From the NCBI GenBank assembly GCA_019449635.1, contig JAGRPI010000006.1, forward strand, positions 37,633 to 101,632: a stretch of DNA of 64,000 bases, in the 5' to 3' direction. How positions within the stretch are numbered: the first letter of the stretch is position 1; each line of letters begins with the position of its first letter. The notes beneath the pieces are model-generated. The model had not been told where the DNA came from, did not search any database, and saw nothing but the letters and a program-made list of their open reading frames with translations. This DNA is from Candidatus Ferrigenium bremense. GTDB lineage: Bacteria; Pseudomonadota; Gammaproteobacteria; Burkholderiales; Gallionellaceae. Made by a program: the position numbers and the translations under genes. Positions 37,841 to 46,833 of the stretch are shown one piece after another.

Positions 37841-40830
37841 ACGAACCGGCCAGCTTTCTGAAACTGATGCAGGGCAGCTCGCTGCTGTTCGGTGCGAATG
37901 CGCCCTTCATCGATGCGTTGTACGAGCAATACCTTATTGATCCTGATGCTGTGCCGGACGCATGGCGTGCCTACTTCGACGCGTTGCCGCCTCTGGTGAA
38001 CGGTGCGCAAGATGTGCCGCACAGCACCATTCGGCGCGCCTTTGCAGCCTTGGTGAAAGCGCCTGCCGGCAATGCGCCTTCCCCGGATGCCGATCTGGAA
38101 TGCAAGCAGGCTCGAGTGTCTCAGCTCATCAATGCGTATCGTTTTCTCGGCATGCATGCTGCCAACCTCGATCCGCTGAATCGCCATACCAAGCCGATGA
38201 TCGCCGAGCTTGATCCGGCGCATTACGGTCTGGGCAAGGCTGACATGGATAGCGCCTTTGACGCCGGTTCGTCGGCGTTTGGCGCGCGCCTGACCTTGCG
38301 CGAAATCCTCGATCTGTTGCGCCAGACTTATTGCGGCAGCATCGGCGCGGATTACATGTACCTCGGCAGTGTTGCGCAGAAGCATTGGATCCAGCATCGC
38401 CTGGAAAGCGTGCGCGGGCAGGCCGGCTGCGACGCAGCGCCGCGCCGCCGCATCCTGGAACGGCTGACCGCCGCCGAGACGCTGGAACGCTACCTGCATA
38501 CCAAATATGTCGGGCAGAAGCGCTTTTCTCTGGAAGGCGGTGAGACGCTGATCCCGCTGCTCGATCACCTGTTGCAACGCTGTGGCGCACAGGGCGTGCA
38601 GGAAGCCGTGATCGGCATGGCGCATCGCGGACGGCTGAATGTGCTGGTGAATATACTCGGCAAGCAACCGGGCATGCTGTTTGCCGAATTCGAGGGCAGC
38701 CATGCCGAACAACCGGCTTCCGGCGACGTGAAATACCATCAGGGTTTTTCCGCCGACATTGCCACGCCGGGCGGCGCAATGCATGTCGCGCTGGCGTTCA
38801 ACCCATCCCATCTGGAAATCATCGATCCGGTGGTGGAAGGCTCGGTGCGCGCACGCCAGCATCGCCGCAAGGATCTGGACGGCTCGAAAGTCATGCCGAT
38901 CCTGTTGCACGGCGATGCGGCGTTTGCCGGCCAGGGCGTGGTGATGGAAACGCTGAGCATGTCGCAGACGCGCGGCTATCGCACCGGCGGCACGCTGCAT
39001 GTCATCATCAATAACCAGATCGGTTTCACCGCATCCGACATGCGCGACCTGCGTTCCAGCACCTATTGCAGCGACGTGGCGAAGATGATCGACGCGCCGA
39101 TTTTCCATGTGAATGCGGACGACCCGGAAGCAGTGCTGCTGGTGACGGAGATCGCGCTGGATTACCGCATGCAGTTCCACAAGGATGTGGTGATCGATCT
39201 GGTGTGTTTCCGCAAGCTGGGACACAACGAGCAGGACGAGCCGCTGGTCACGCAACCGTCCATGTATCGCATCATCCGCCAGCATTCCGGCACGCGAGCC
39301 CTGTATGCGCAGCGCCTGGCCGGGCAGGGCGTGGTCCGGGCCGGCGAGGCGGACGGTATGATTGCGGCCTGCCGCAAGGCGCTGGACGAGGGGCGCAGCT
39401 CCATAACCCCTGATGGAACGACTAGCCATTCGACTAGGCTACCTAAAGACGATAGCCAAGTCGCTGGTTATCCCGGCCTACCCTTGTCAGGGAAGGAGTC
39501 GCATCGTTCTCCCCCTGATAAGGGGGAGTTAGAGGGGGTTGGGGGCGATGGCAAGCTCGCCGCCGACTGGAAAAAATTCCAGCACGACATCGCATGGAGC
39601 ATCCCGGTGGTTACTGCCGTGCCGCTGGAACGTTTGCGGCAACTGGCCGTGCCGCTGACCACTGTCCCAAAGGATTTCGTGCTGCATCCGCGCGTGCAGA
39701 AAATCGTCGAAGACCGCATCGCCATGGCGCGCGGGGATTTGCCGCTGGACTGGGGCATGGCGGAAAACCTCGCCTATGCCACGTTGCTTACCGAGGGTTA
39801 TCCGGTGCGGCTTTCCGGGCAGGACAGCCAGCGCGGCACTTTCTTCCACCGCCACGCCACCTGGCATGACCAGAACAGCAGGGAGCGATACGAAGGCGCC
39901 TATATGCCACTGCAACATCTTGCGCCCGGTCAGGCGGACTTCATCGCGATCGATTCGCTGCTGTCCGAAGAAGCGGTGCTGGGTTTCGAATACGGCTATG
40001 CCACTGCCGAGCCGGATTCGCTGGTGCTGTGGGAGGCGCAGTTCGGCGATTTCGCCAACGGCGCGCAGGTGGTGATCGACCAGTTCATCGCCTCCGGCGA
40101 AGTGAAGTGGGGGAGGCTGTGCGGGCTGGTGATGCTGCTGCCACACGGCTATGAAGGGCAGGGTGCGGAGCATTCCTCGGGGCGCATCGAACGCTATCTG
40201 CAGCTGTGCGCCGACTACAACATCCAGGTATGCATTCCCTCCACCGCCGCGCAGATGTTCCACCTGCTGCGCCGCCAGATGCTGCGCCCGATGAGGAAGC
40301 CCCTGATCGTGTTCACGCCCAAGAGCCTGCTGCGCAGCAAGGATGCGGCTTCGCCGCTTGGCGAATTCACCCAGGGAAAATTCCGGCCGGTGATCGCCGA
40401 AGTCGATGCGCTGGATGGCAGGAAGGTGCGGCGCATCATCGCGTGCAGCGGCAAGGTGTATTACGAGCTGCTCGCGGCGCGGCGCGCCCGGGTGATCCAG
40501 GACATGGCGATCATCCGCATCGAACAGCTTTATCCGTTCCCGCACGACGACTTCGTGGCGCAGATAAACGCTTACCCGAATGCCGCCGAACTGGTGTGGT
40601 GCCAGGAAGAGCCGGGCAATCAAGGCGCATGGCATCGCATCCAGCATTATCTGCTGCGCCATCTGCGCCCCGGCATGCGCCTCGATTACGCGCTGCGCCC
40701 GTCATCCGCCGCGCCCGCTGCGGGTTATCTGGCGCTGCATCAGGAACAACAGAAGGCGGTGATCGAAGCCGCTTTCCGCCCCGACCTCGACGTGAAGGAC
40801 AATCCAGGAGCCAGACGCCATGCAAATTGA
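37837..40830 (+). CDS. sucA: 2-oxoglutarate dehydrogenase E1 component, with in-frame repeat insertion
   Basis: Thiamine-diphosphate E1 of the 2-oxoglutarate dehydrogenase complex, 997 residues. The start is probably TTG at 37837, overlapping the gltA stop (TTGA): the resulting N-terminus [20 protein letters not shown] lines up with the usual SucA start, whereas the first ATG (37867) would lose conserved residues. [19 protein letters not shown] and [18 protein letters not shown] mark the ThDP domain; [12 protein letters not shown] and TPKSLLR lie in the C-terminal half. Residues about 521-572 are a non-conserved insert encoded by repeat DNA (39401-39550); without it the length, about 947, is normal. 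Confidence 0.95.
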   Translation: MNEPASFLKLMQGSSLLFGANAPFIDALYEQYLIDPDAVPDAWRAYFDALPPLVNGAQDVPHSTIRRAFAALVKAPAGNAPSPDADLECKQARVSQLINAYRFLGMHAANLDPLNRHTKPMIAELDPAHYGLGKADMDSAFDAGSSAFGARLTLREILDLLRQTYCGSIGADYMYLGSVAQKHWIQHRLESVRGQAGCDAAPRRRILERLTAAETLERYLHTKYVGQKRFSLEGGETLIPLLDHLLQRCGAQGVQEAVIGMAHRGRLNVLVNILGKQPGMLFAEFEGSHAEQPASGDVKYHQGFSADIATPGGAMHVALAFNPSHLEIIDPVVEGSVRARQHRRKDLDGSKVMPILLHGDAAFAGQGVVMETLSMSQTRGYRTGGTLHVIINNQIGFTASDMRDLRSSTYCSDVAKMIDAPIFHVNADDPEAVLLVTEIALDYRMQFHKDVVIDLVCFRKLGHNEQDEPLVTQPSMYRIIRQHSGTRALYAQRLAGQGVVRAGEADGMIAACRKALDEGRSSITPDGTTSHSTRLPKDDSQVAGYPGLPLSGKESHRSPPDKGELEGVGGDGKLAADWKKFQHDIAWSIPVVTAVPLERLRQLAVPLTTVPKDFVLHPRVQKIVEDRIAMARGDLPLDWGMAENLAYATLLTEGYPVRLSGQDSQRGTFFHRHATWHDQNSRERYEGAYMPLQHLAPGQADFIAIDSLLSEEAVLGFEYGYATAEPDSLVLWEAQFGDFANGAQVVIDQFIASGEVKWGRLCGLVMLLPHGYEGQGAEHSSGRIERYLQLCADYNIQVCIPSTAAQMFHLLRRQMLRPMRKPLIVFTPKSLLRSKDAASPLGEFTQGKFRPVIAEVDALDGRKVRRIIACSGKVYYELLAARRARVIQDMAIIRIEQLYPFPHDDFVAQINAYPNAAELVWCQEEPGNQGAWHRIQHYLLRHLRPGMRLDYALRPSSAAPAAGYLALHQEQQKAVIEAAFRPDLDVKDNPGARRHAN
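39401..39550. repeat. Repeat element inserted in frame within sucA
   Basis: About 150 bases with a composition unlike the flanking coding sequence. It contains TCTCCCCCTGATAAGGGGGA (a CCCCC/GGGGG hairpin, around 39509-39528) followed by GTTAGAGGGGGTTGGGG, wording typical of a dispersed proteobacterial repeat, plus smaller inverted pairs such as CTAGCC/GGCTA near 39422-39441. It keeps the frame and contains no stop, so sucA still reads through. Confidence 0.75.
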
Positions 40831-41977
40831 TGTGAGAGTGCCGCAACTGTCCGAATCCGTCTCCGAAGCGACCTTGCTGACCTGGCACAAGCAGGTCGGA
40901 GAGGCGGTGAGCGAAGGCGAGAACCTGATCGATATCGAGACCGATAAGGTGGTGCTGGAACTGCCCGCCTCTAAGAGCGGCGTGCTGACCAAAATCATCA
41001 AGGGCGATGGCGAAAAAGTAACCAGCAATGAACTGATCGCGCAGATCGACATCGAAGCGGTGGCCCAAATTTCGGCTCCGCCCCCGGCAGTCACTTCCGC
41101 AGTGCCACCTTCGGTGCGCAAGCTGGCGCGCGAGCATGAGATCGATGCGGGCAGTTTGCCGGGCAGCGGACCCAGCGGCCGCGTCACCAAAGACGACGTG
41201 CTGAATGCGATGCAGCAGGTGTCGTCTGGGGCGGCTGGCGGGCAAGATGCCCGCGCTCCCATTGCACCCTCCGGCAACCGCCCGGAACAGCGCGTGGCAA
41301 TGACGCGCATCCGCCAGCGCATCGCCGAGCGCCTGCTGCAATCGCAACAGAGCGCCGCGATCCTGACCACCTTCAACGAAGTGAACATGCAGCCGGTGAT
41401 CGACCTGCGCAACAAATACAAGGACGCATTCGAGAAGAAGCACGGCATCAAGCTCGGCTTCTCCGCGTTCTTCGTCAAGGCAGCGGTGCTGGCCTTGCAG
41501 CGTTTCCCCATCGTCAACGCCTCGGTGGACGGCACGGACATCATCTATCACGGCTACTTCGACATCGGCATGGCGATCGGCAGCGAGCGCGGCCTGGTCG
41601 TACCGATCATCCGCGATGCGGACAAGTTGTCCTTCGCCGCTATTGAAAAGCAGATCGCCGATTTCGCAGAGCGCGCCCAGAACGGCAAGTTGGCGATGGA
41701 AGAGCTCACCGGCGGTACGTTCTCCATCACCAACGGCGGCGTGTTCGGCTCGCTGCTCTCCACGCCGATCATCAACCCGCCGCAGAGCGCCATCCTCGGC
41801 ATCCACGCGACCAAGGATCGGCCGGTGGCGGAGAACGGCCGGGTGGTGATCCGCCCGATGAACTACCTCGCGCTGTCCTACGACCACCGCATCATCGACG
41901 GCCGCGAGGCGGTGCAGTTCCTTGTGGCGATCAAGGAGTTCCTGGAGTATCCAGGGAGGGGGTTGTTGGATTTGTAG
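40820..41977 (+). CDS. sucB: Dihydrolipoyl succinyltransferase (2-oxoglutarate dehydrogenase E2)
   Basis: A 385-residue E2 core enzyme. The N-terminal lipoyl domain carries the lipoyl lysine in ETDKVVLEL (K near 43); a peripheral-subunit-binding segment [20 protein letters not shown] follows near residue 100, then the catalytic domain with [13 protein letters not shown] (His and Asp). It overlaps the end of sucA by 11 bases, with AGGAG inside sucA as ribosome site. The linker between the binding and catalytic domains is partly encoded by a short palindromic repeat (41238-41254). No lpd (E3) gene follows before the terminator. Confidence 0.96.
   Translation: MQIDVRVPQLSESVSEATLLTWHKQVGEAVSEGENLIDIETDKVVLELPASKSGVLTKIIKGDGEKVTSNELIAQIDIEAVAQISAPPPAVTSAVPPSVRKLAREHEIDAGSLPGSGPSGRVTKDDVLNAMQQVSSGAAGGQDARAPIAPSGNRPEQRVAMTRIRQRIAERLLQSQQSAAILTTFNEVNMQPVIDLRNKYKDAFEKKHGIKLGFSAFFVKAAVLALQRFPIVNASVDGTDIIYHGYFDIGMAIGSERGLVVPIIRDADKLSFAAIEKQIADFAERAQNGKLAMEELTGGTFSITNGGVFGSLLSTPIINPPQSAILGIHATKDRPVAENGRVVIRPMNYLALSYDHRIIDGREAVQFLVAIKEFLEYPGRGLLDL
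41238..41254. repeat. Palindromic repeat within the sucB linker
   Basis: GCGGGCA AGA TGCCCGC, followed by GCTCCCA, a wording common to dispersed GGGAGCGCGGGCATCTTGCCCGC-type repeats (here on the opposite strand). It encodes part of the SucB interdomain linker (GGQDARAP) without breaking the frame. Confidence 0.65.
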
Positions 41978-42003
41978 GGGTGAGCGTACCTAAAATCAAA
42001 AAC

Positions 42004-42032
42004 AAAACCGCCGGGGGTAGCCCGGCGGTTTT
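42004..42032 (+). terminator. Rho-independent terminator of the sdh-gltA-sucAB operon
   Basis: A perfect 12-base stem, AAAACCGCCGGG (42004-42015) and CCCGGCGGTTTT (42021-42032), with a 5-base loop and terminal T-run, 27 bases after the sucB stop. Confidence 0.92.
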
Positions 42033-42058
42033 GACTTGGATATCCATATGAAGCAAGT

Positions 42059-42126
42059 GTAGGGCGCAATCGTTATTGCGCCGAATGAAAAATCTGGTGC
42101 AATGCGCTACGCTTATTGCACCCTAC
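42059..42126. repeat. GTAGGG(C/T)GCAAT palindromic repeat upstream of acuI
   Basis: Outer arms GTAGGGCGCAAT and ATTGCACCCTAC, with an internal GCGCAAT/ATTGCGC pair. On the minus strand it reads GTAGGGTGCAATAAGCGTAG, a widespread dispersed repeat wording. It lies between the suc terminator and acuI. Confidence 0.8.
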
Positions 42127-42149
42127 TTGAGTTGCAAACAATAATCCCA

Positions 42150-43145
42150 ATGAGAAAATTCTCCGCCTACCGCATCTTCGAAGAAAACGGCCAATCCGCC
42201 GGGCGCTTCGTCGATCTGACACTGGACGATCTCGATCCCGGCGAGGTGGTCATTCAGACCCATTACTCCAGCGTGAATTACAAGGACGCGCTGGCCGCAA
42301 CCGGCGCGGGCAAGATCATTCGCCGCTTTCCCTGTGTCGGCGGGGTGGATGCGGCAGGCGTGGTGGTAAATTCATCCGATACGCGCTTCAAGCCGGGCGA
42401 TGCGGTGATTGTCACAGGCTACGGCATGGGCGTGGATCACGACGGGGGGTTCGCCGAGTACGTGCGGGTTCTCGCCGACTGGGTGGTGCCGCTGCCGCAG
42501 GGCTTGACGCTGTTCGACGCGATGGCGATCGGCACGGCGGGTTTTGCCGCCGCTCTTTCGATACACCGCCTCGAACAGAATGAATTGCGTCCGGAAAACG
42601 GCAAGGTGATCGTCACCGGTGCGACCGGCGGGGTGGCGAGCCTTGCGATCCAGATGCTGACGCAGCTTGGCTACCATGTGGTCGCACTGACCGGAAAAGA
42701 GGCCGAATACGATTACCTGAAGTCGCTCGGCGCAGCTGAAATCCTGCCGCGCAAGGACCTGGTGATGGGCACGCGCCCGCTGGAAAAGGCGCAATGGGCG
42801 GGCGCGCTGGATGCGGTGGGCGGCGAGACACTCGCGTGGCTGACGCGCACCATGCAGCAGGATGGCCTGATCGCGAGCTTCGGCAATGCGGGTGGCATCG
42901 AGCTGCACACCACGGTGATGCCCTTCATCCTGCGCGGGGTGCGCCTGATCGGCATCGATTCCGCCGCCACCGCGATGCCGCTGCGCCGCGAAATCTGGCG
43001 GCGCCTGGCCACAGGCTTGCGCCCGCAATCGCTGGTGCAGGTGGCGCATACCGTGCCCTTCACCGAGCTGCCGCAAGTGTTCCCGCAGATGCTGCAAGGC
43101 AGGCTGCGCGGACGCATGGTGGTGGGGATAAAAGCAGCGGGTTAG
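42150..43145 (+). CDS. acuI: Acrylyl-CoA reductase / YhdH-type quinone oxidoreductase (MDR family)
   Basis: A 331-residue zinc-independent medium-chain dehydrogenase/reductase. It begins MRKFSAYRIFEE, has the family motif HYSSVNYKDALAATGAGKI near residue 45, PCVGGVDAAGVV, and the NADP-binding VTGATGGVASLAIQML. YhdH/AcuI enzymes reduce acrylyl-CoA to propionyl-CoA with NADPH. The start at 42150 is chosen over an in-frame ATG at 42102, because the latter would translate the palindromic repeat. The gene is separate from the suc operon and runs up to the tRNA-Leu promoter. Confidence 0.88.
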   Translation: MRKFSAYRIFEENGQSAGRFVDLTLDDLDPGEVVIQTHYSSVNYKDALAATGAGKIIRRFPCVGGVDAAGVVVNSSDTRFKPGDAVIVTGYGMGVDHDGGFAEYVRVLADWVVPLPQGLTLFDAMAIGTAGFAAALSIHRLEQNELRPENGKVIVTGATGGVASLAIQMLTQLGYHVVALTGKEAEYDYLKSLGAAEILPRKDLVMGTRPLEKAQWAGALDAVGGETLAWLTRTMQQDGLIASFGNAGGIELHTTVMPFILRGVRLIGIDSAATAMPLRREIWRRLATGLRPQSLVQVAHTVPFTELPQVFPQMLQGRLRGRMVVGIKAAG

Positions 43146-43154
43146 TGCTATAAT
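43146..43154 (+). promoter_or_regulatory. Extended -10 promoter element for tRNA-Leu / tig
   Basis: TGCTATAAT, an extended -10 (TGnTATAAT) 29 bases before the tRNA-Leu gene, right after the acuI stop. The -35 region is weak, as often seen with extended -10 promoters. Confidence 0.55.
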
Positions 43155-43182
43155 CCGCCCGGCAAGGCTGGAAGCGTACAGC

Positions 43183-43267
43183 GCGAAAGTGGCGGAATTG
43201 GTAGACGCACTGGATTTAGGTTCCAGCGCCTCGCGGCGTGAGAGTTCGAGTCTCTCCTTTCGCACCA
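43183..43267 (+). tRNA. tRNA-Leu (anticodon UAG)
   Basis: An 85-base class II tRNA with a 7-base acceptor stem GCGAAAG/CTTTCGC, anticodon stem CTGGA/TCCAG with loop TTTAGGT (anticodon TAG), a long variable arm GCCTCGCGGC, T arm GAGAGTTCGAGTCTCTC, and an encoded CCA. Confidence 0.97.
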
Positions 43268-43302
43268 GCACCTAATTCAACTTCAACTCAAGGAACTCAA
43301 GC

Positions 43303-44604
43303 ATGTCCAGCGTAGAAACTGTGAGCGCGTTAGAACGCCGTCTTAACGCATCCATTCCTCAACAAGCCATTCGCGGTGAGGTGGCTGCCCGGCTGAAAAA
43401 AATCGGGCGCACCGCAAAAGTTTCCGGGTTCCGCCCGGGCAAGATCCCGGCAAAGATTCTGGAACAGTATTACGGCGCGCAAGCGCACCAGGAAGCCTTG
43501 GGGGATGCGTTGCAACGCTCGTTTGCCGAGGCTGCGCAACTCAATAATCTGAAGGTGGCAGGACATCCGCAATTCGAAATAAAGACTGGCGATTTGAATG
43601 CCGATCAGATCGAATACAGCGCGACTTTCGAGGTGTATCCGGAAGTGGCGATGGGCGATCTGTCGGGCGAAACGTTGGAGCGTCTGGTTTGCGAATTGAC
43701 GCAGGCCGACGTGGATACTACGATTATGACACTGCGCAAACAGCGCGCCACGTTCGAGCCGGTGGATCGTGCCGCGCAAGCCGAAGATCAGGTACGCATC
43801 GATTTTGCCGGCAAATTGAACGGTGAGGTTTTCCAGGGCGGCGAAGCCAGGGATTATCCGTTCGTGTTGGGCATGGGGCGCATGCTGCCGGAATTCGAAG
43901 CGGCCGTTACCGGCATGAAGGCCGGCGAGACCAAATCTTTCGATATGACTTTTCCTGCCGATTATCACGGCAAGGATGTGGCGGGCAAGCAGGTGACTTT
44001 CACCATCACGCTGCACAAGGTCGAGGCACCGAAGCTGCCGGAAGTGGATGCCGGGTTTGCCGAAGCGGTCGGCATCGAGGGCGGCGATGTCAGCAAGCTG
44101 GAGAGAGAGGTGCACACCAATTTGCAACGTGAAGTGACGCGCCGCCTGAAGGTGCGTAACAAGGATGCTGCAATGGATGCGTTGCTGAAAGTGGCCAAGT
44201 TTGATGTTCCCAAGGCATTGATCGAATGGGAAGCACGGAACCTGATGCAACAAACAGCGCGGGATATGGAAGCGCGCGGGATGAAAATGAAGGATGTGGC
44301 GTTGCCGCCGGAATTATTTACCGAACGTGCCGAAAGACGCGTCAAGCTCGGTTTGATTCTTGCCGATCTGGTGCAGAAACATGAATTGAAGGCCAAGCCT
44401 GAGCAGGTGCGCGCCATGGTGGATGACTATGCGCAAAGCTTTGATCAGCCCGAGGATGTGGTGCGCTATTTTTACGCCAATTCCTCCAAGCTGCAAGATA
44501 TTGAAAATATGATTCTGGAAGAGAACATCGCAGGCTGGACGATGGGGCAGGCAAAGACGTCGGACAAGGTCATTCCCTTTAACGAATTGATGATGGAGAA
44601 ATGA
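43303..44604 (+). CDS. tig: Trigger factor (ribosome-associated chaperone, PPIase)
   Basis: A 433-residue trigger factor. The N-terminal ribosome-binding domain has the signature GFRPGKIP at about residues 42-49; the central FKBP-type PPIase domain spans about 150-245 ([19 protein letters not shown]...[17 protein letters not shown]); the C-terminal chaperone domain is helical. An AAGGAACTCAAGC leader precedes the ATG. It is followed four bases later by clpP in the conserved tig-clpP-clpX-lon order. Confidence 0.97.
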   Translation: MSSVETVSALERRLNASIPQQAIRGEVAARLKKIGRTAKVSGFRPGKIPAKILEQYYGAQAHQEALGDALQRSFAEAAQLNNLKVAGHPQFEIKTGDLNADQIEYSATFEVYPEVAMGDLSGETLERLVCELTQADVDTTIMTLRKQRATFEPVDRAAQAEDQVRIDFAGKLNGEVFQGGEARDYPFVLGMGRMLPEFEAAVTGMKAGETKSFDMTFPADYHGKDVAGKQVTFTITLHKVEAPKLPEVDAGFAEAVGIEGGDVSKLEREVHTNLQREVTRRLKVRNKDAAMDALLKVAKFDVPKALIEWEARNLMQQTARDMEARGMKMKDVALPPELFTERAERRVKLGLILADLVQKHELKAKPEQVRAMVDDYAQSFDQPEDVVRYFYANSSKLQDIENMILEENIAGWTMGQAKTSDKVIPFNELMMEK

Positions 44605-44608
44605 CGCG

Positions 44609-45244
44609 ATGCATTATTACGAAGAACATTTGTCCCGGCACCGGCAAGAGCCACAAAATATCGGTTTGATCCCGATGGTTGTGGAAACCAGCGGTCGCGG
44701 TGAGCGGGCGTACGACATCTATTCGCGCCTGCTCAAGGAGCGCGTGGTGTTCCTGGTCGGCGAGGTCAACGACCATACGGCGAACCTGATCGTGGCGCAG
44801 ATGTTGTTTCTGGAATCGGAAAATCCGGACAAGGATATCCATTTTTATATCAATTCGCCGGGCGGTTCCGTGACTGCCGGCATGGCGATTTACGACACCA
44901 TGCAATTCATCAAGCCGAACGTCAGTACGCTGTGCATCGGCCAGGCGGCCAGCATGGGCGCGTTCCTGCTGGCGGCGGGAGAGAAGGGCAAGCGTTTCTG
45001 CCTGCCCAATTCGCGCGTGATGATCCACCAGCCGCTGGGCGGCTTCCGAGGACAGGCTTCGGATGTTGAAATTCACGCACGCGAGATCTTGTATCTGAAG
45101 CAAAGGCTCAATCAATTGCTGGCGCAGCATACCGGACAACCGGTCGAGACCATCGAACGCGACACGGATCGCGATAATTTCCTGAGTGCGCCGGATGCGG
45201 TGAAATACGGCATGGCGGATCAGGTGCTGGAAAAGCGCGTTTAA
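44609..45244 (+). CDS. clpP: ATP-dependent Clp protease proteolytic subunit
   Basis: A 211-residue serine peptidase forming the ClpP tetradecamer. The catalytic Ser is in [11 protein letters not shown] (S115), the His in [10 protein letters not shown] (H140), and the Asp in the C-terminal RDTDRDNF region. Standard length with a short propeptide-like N-terminus. It follows tig by four bases, so co-transcription is expected; clpX follows after a repeat-filled gap of 228 bases. Confidence 0.97.
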   Translation: MHYYEEHLSRHRQEPQNIGLIPMVVETSGRGERAYDIYSRLLKERVVFLVGEVNDHTANLIVAQMLFLESENPDKDIHFYINSPGGSVTAGMAIYDTMQFIKPNVSTLCIGQAASMGAFLLAAGEKGKRFCLPNSRVMIHQPLGGFRGQASDVEIHAREILYLKQRLNQLLAQHTGQPVETIERDTDRDNFLSAPDAVKYGMADQVLEKRV

Positions 45245-45311
45245 TGTGAAACTCGCGTAGCGATTCGTTTGCCCCATCGCCCGCAGGGATTGAAGGTTGC
45301 TTTCTCGTTTG

Positions 45312-45374
45312 CCTCCTCGCCCGCTTGCGGGAGAGGATTGAGGAGAGGGTATCGGGAGAGGGTTGGGGTGAGGG
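45312..45374. repeat. Dispersed repeat (CCTCCTCGCCCGCTTGCGGG type) between clpP and clpX
   Basis: The segment reads CCTCCTCGCCCGCTTGCGGG, then GAGAGGATTGAGGAGAGGG and GGGTTGGGGTGAGGG, the wording of a very common proteobacterial interspersed repeat. A second half-copy (GCCCCATCGCCCGCAGGG) lies just left, near 45271-45288. Confidence 0.8.
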
Positions 45375-45375
45375 A

Positions 45376-45426
45376 AACGGGCATAGTGGGTTTCATCATC
45401 AGGGGTGATTCCTTGCTATGCCCGTT
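45376..45426. repeat. 11-base inverted repeat upstream of clpX
   Basis: AACGGGCATAG (45376-45386) is perfectly mirrored by CTATGCCCGTT (45416-45426); the 29-base loop contains ATCATCAGGGGTGAT, itself a small hairpin. It lies 46 bases before the clpX start and could act on clpX expression. Confidence 0.6.
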
Positions 45427-45472
45427 AAGAAATTCATTGGATTGCCGATAACATGACACAGAGGTAGCAGCG

Positions 45473-46732
45473 ATGGCAGGCGATAAAAAATCAGGTGATA
45501 AATTGCTTTACTGTTCATTCTGCGGCAAGAGCCAGCATGAGGTGCGCAAGCTGATTGCGGGTCCGTCGGTGTTCGTGTGCGATGAATGCATCGCGCTGTG
45601 CAACGACATCATGCGCGAGGAAATCCAGAATGACCATGCCAAAACGGATAAGGCTGGCAAGGCAGATCTACCCGTGCCGAAAGAAATCTGCATGGCGCTC
45701 GATGAGTATGTGATCGGGCAGGAACAGGCCAAGCGGATTTTATCGGTGGCGGTGTATAACCACTACAAGCGCCTCAAGAGCGACGACAAGGATGGCGTTG
45801 AATTGGCCAAGAGCAATATCCTGCTGGTCGGCCCGACCGGTTCCGGCAAGACCCTGCTGGCGCAAACGCTGGCGCGCTTGCTGGATGTGCCGTTCGTGAT
45901 GGCTGATGCCACGACGTTGACCGAGGCGGGTTACGTCGGCGAGGATGTCGAGAACATCATTCAGAAACTGTTGCAGGCCTGCGACTATGACGTGGAAAAG
46001 GCGCAGCGCGGCATCGTGTATGTGGATGAAATCGATAAGATTTCGCGCAAGTCGGATAACCCGTCGATCACGCGCGACGTATCCGGTGAAGGCGTGCAGC
46101 AGGCCTTGCTCAAGCTGATCGAAGGTACCAAGGCTTCGATTCCGCCGCAGGGTGGGCGCAAGCATCCGAACACGGAGTTCCTGCAGGTGGATACCACCAA
46201 CATCCTGTTCATCTGCGGCGGCGCGTTCGACGGACTGGAAAAGGTCATCCGTAACCGATCAGCAAAGGCCAGCATCGGCTTTGGTGCGACCATCAGCAGC
46301 AAGGACGAGCGCAAGGCCGGCGAGACTCTGCGCGATGTGGAGCCGGAAGACCTGATCAAATTCGGCCTGATTCCGGAATTCGTCGGGCGTTTGCCTGTCG
46401 TGGCGACACTGGAGGAATTGGATGAGGCCGCACTGGTGCAAATCCTTACCGAGCCGAAAAACGCGCTGACCAAGCAATATCAAAAGCTGTTTGCGATGGA
46501 AGGTGTGGAGCTGGAATTCCGCGAAGGCGTATTGCTGGCAATTGCGCGCAAGGCCTTGGCGCGCAAAGCCGGCGCGCGCGGGCTGCGTTCGATACTCGAA
46601 AATTCATTGCTGGATATCATGTTTGACTTGCCCTCGGTGGCAAATGTCAGCAAAGTGGTATTGGACGAAACGGGCTCGGCGGGGGAAATCAAACCCATCG
46701 TTATTTATGCGGATACGCCCAAGGCAGCCTGA
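45473..46732 (+). CDS. clpX: ATP-dependent Clp protease ATPase subunit ClpX
   Basis: A 419-residue AAA+ unfoldase. The N-terminal C4 zinc-binding domain has CSFC (C14, C17) and CDEC (C36, C39); Walker A is [15 protein letters not shown] and Walker [11 protein letters not shown]; the sensor/pore region includes [11 protein letters not shown], and the ClpP-contacting loop is expected around IGFGA. Standard length. Partner of the clpP product; a GAGGTAGCAGCG leader precedes the ATG. Confidence 0.97.
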   Translation: MAGDKKSGDKLLYCSFCGKSQHEVRKLIAGPSVFVCDECIALCNDIMREEIQNDHAKTDKAGKADLPVPKEICMALDEYVIGQEQAKRILSVAVYNHYKRLKSDDKDGVELAKSNILLVGPTGSGKTLLAQTLARLLDVPFVMADATTLTEAGYVGEDVENIIQKLLQACDYDVEKAQRGIVYVDEIDKISRKSDNPSITRDVSGEGVQQALLKLIEGTKASIPPQGGRKHPNTEFLQVDTTNILFICGGAFDGLEKVIRNRSAKASIGFGATISSKDERKAGETLRDVEPEDLIKFGLIPEFVGRLPVVATLEELDEAALVQILTEPKNALTKQYQKLFAMEGVELEFREGVLLAIARKALARKAGARGLRSILENSLLDIMFDLPSVANVSKVVLDETGSAGEIKPIVIYADTPKAA

Positions 46733-46769
46733 TCAAGCCATTAACCGCTTGTTTTCATAACTTGTTCCA

Positions 46770-46798
46770 GGGGTGGTTGAATTTTTTCGAGCCACCCC
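46770..46798 (+). other. Hairpin in the clpX-lon gap
   Basis: GGGGTGG (46770-46776) pairs with CCACCCC (46792-46798) around a T-rich loop. No T-run follows the stem, so it is not a standard terminator; it may be a processing or attenuation structure. Confidence 0.45.
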
Positions 46799-46833
46799 CA
46801 TCTAACCTCCCAGTCAACGAATAGGTTATTGCC

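Noticed and set aside
37816..39429. 537-codon minus-strand frame opposite sucA
   Set aside because: Antisense shadow without motifs or a ribosome site.
46770..46798. Rho-independent terminator between clpX and lon
   Set aside because: The stem is good but the T-run is in the loop, not after the stem, so it is listed only as a hairpin.
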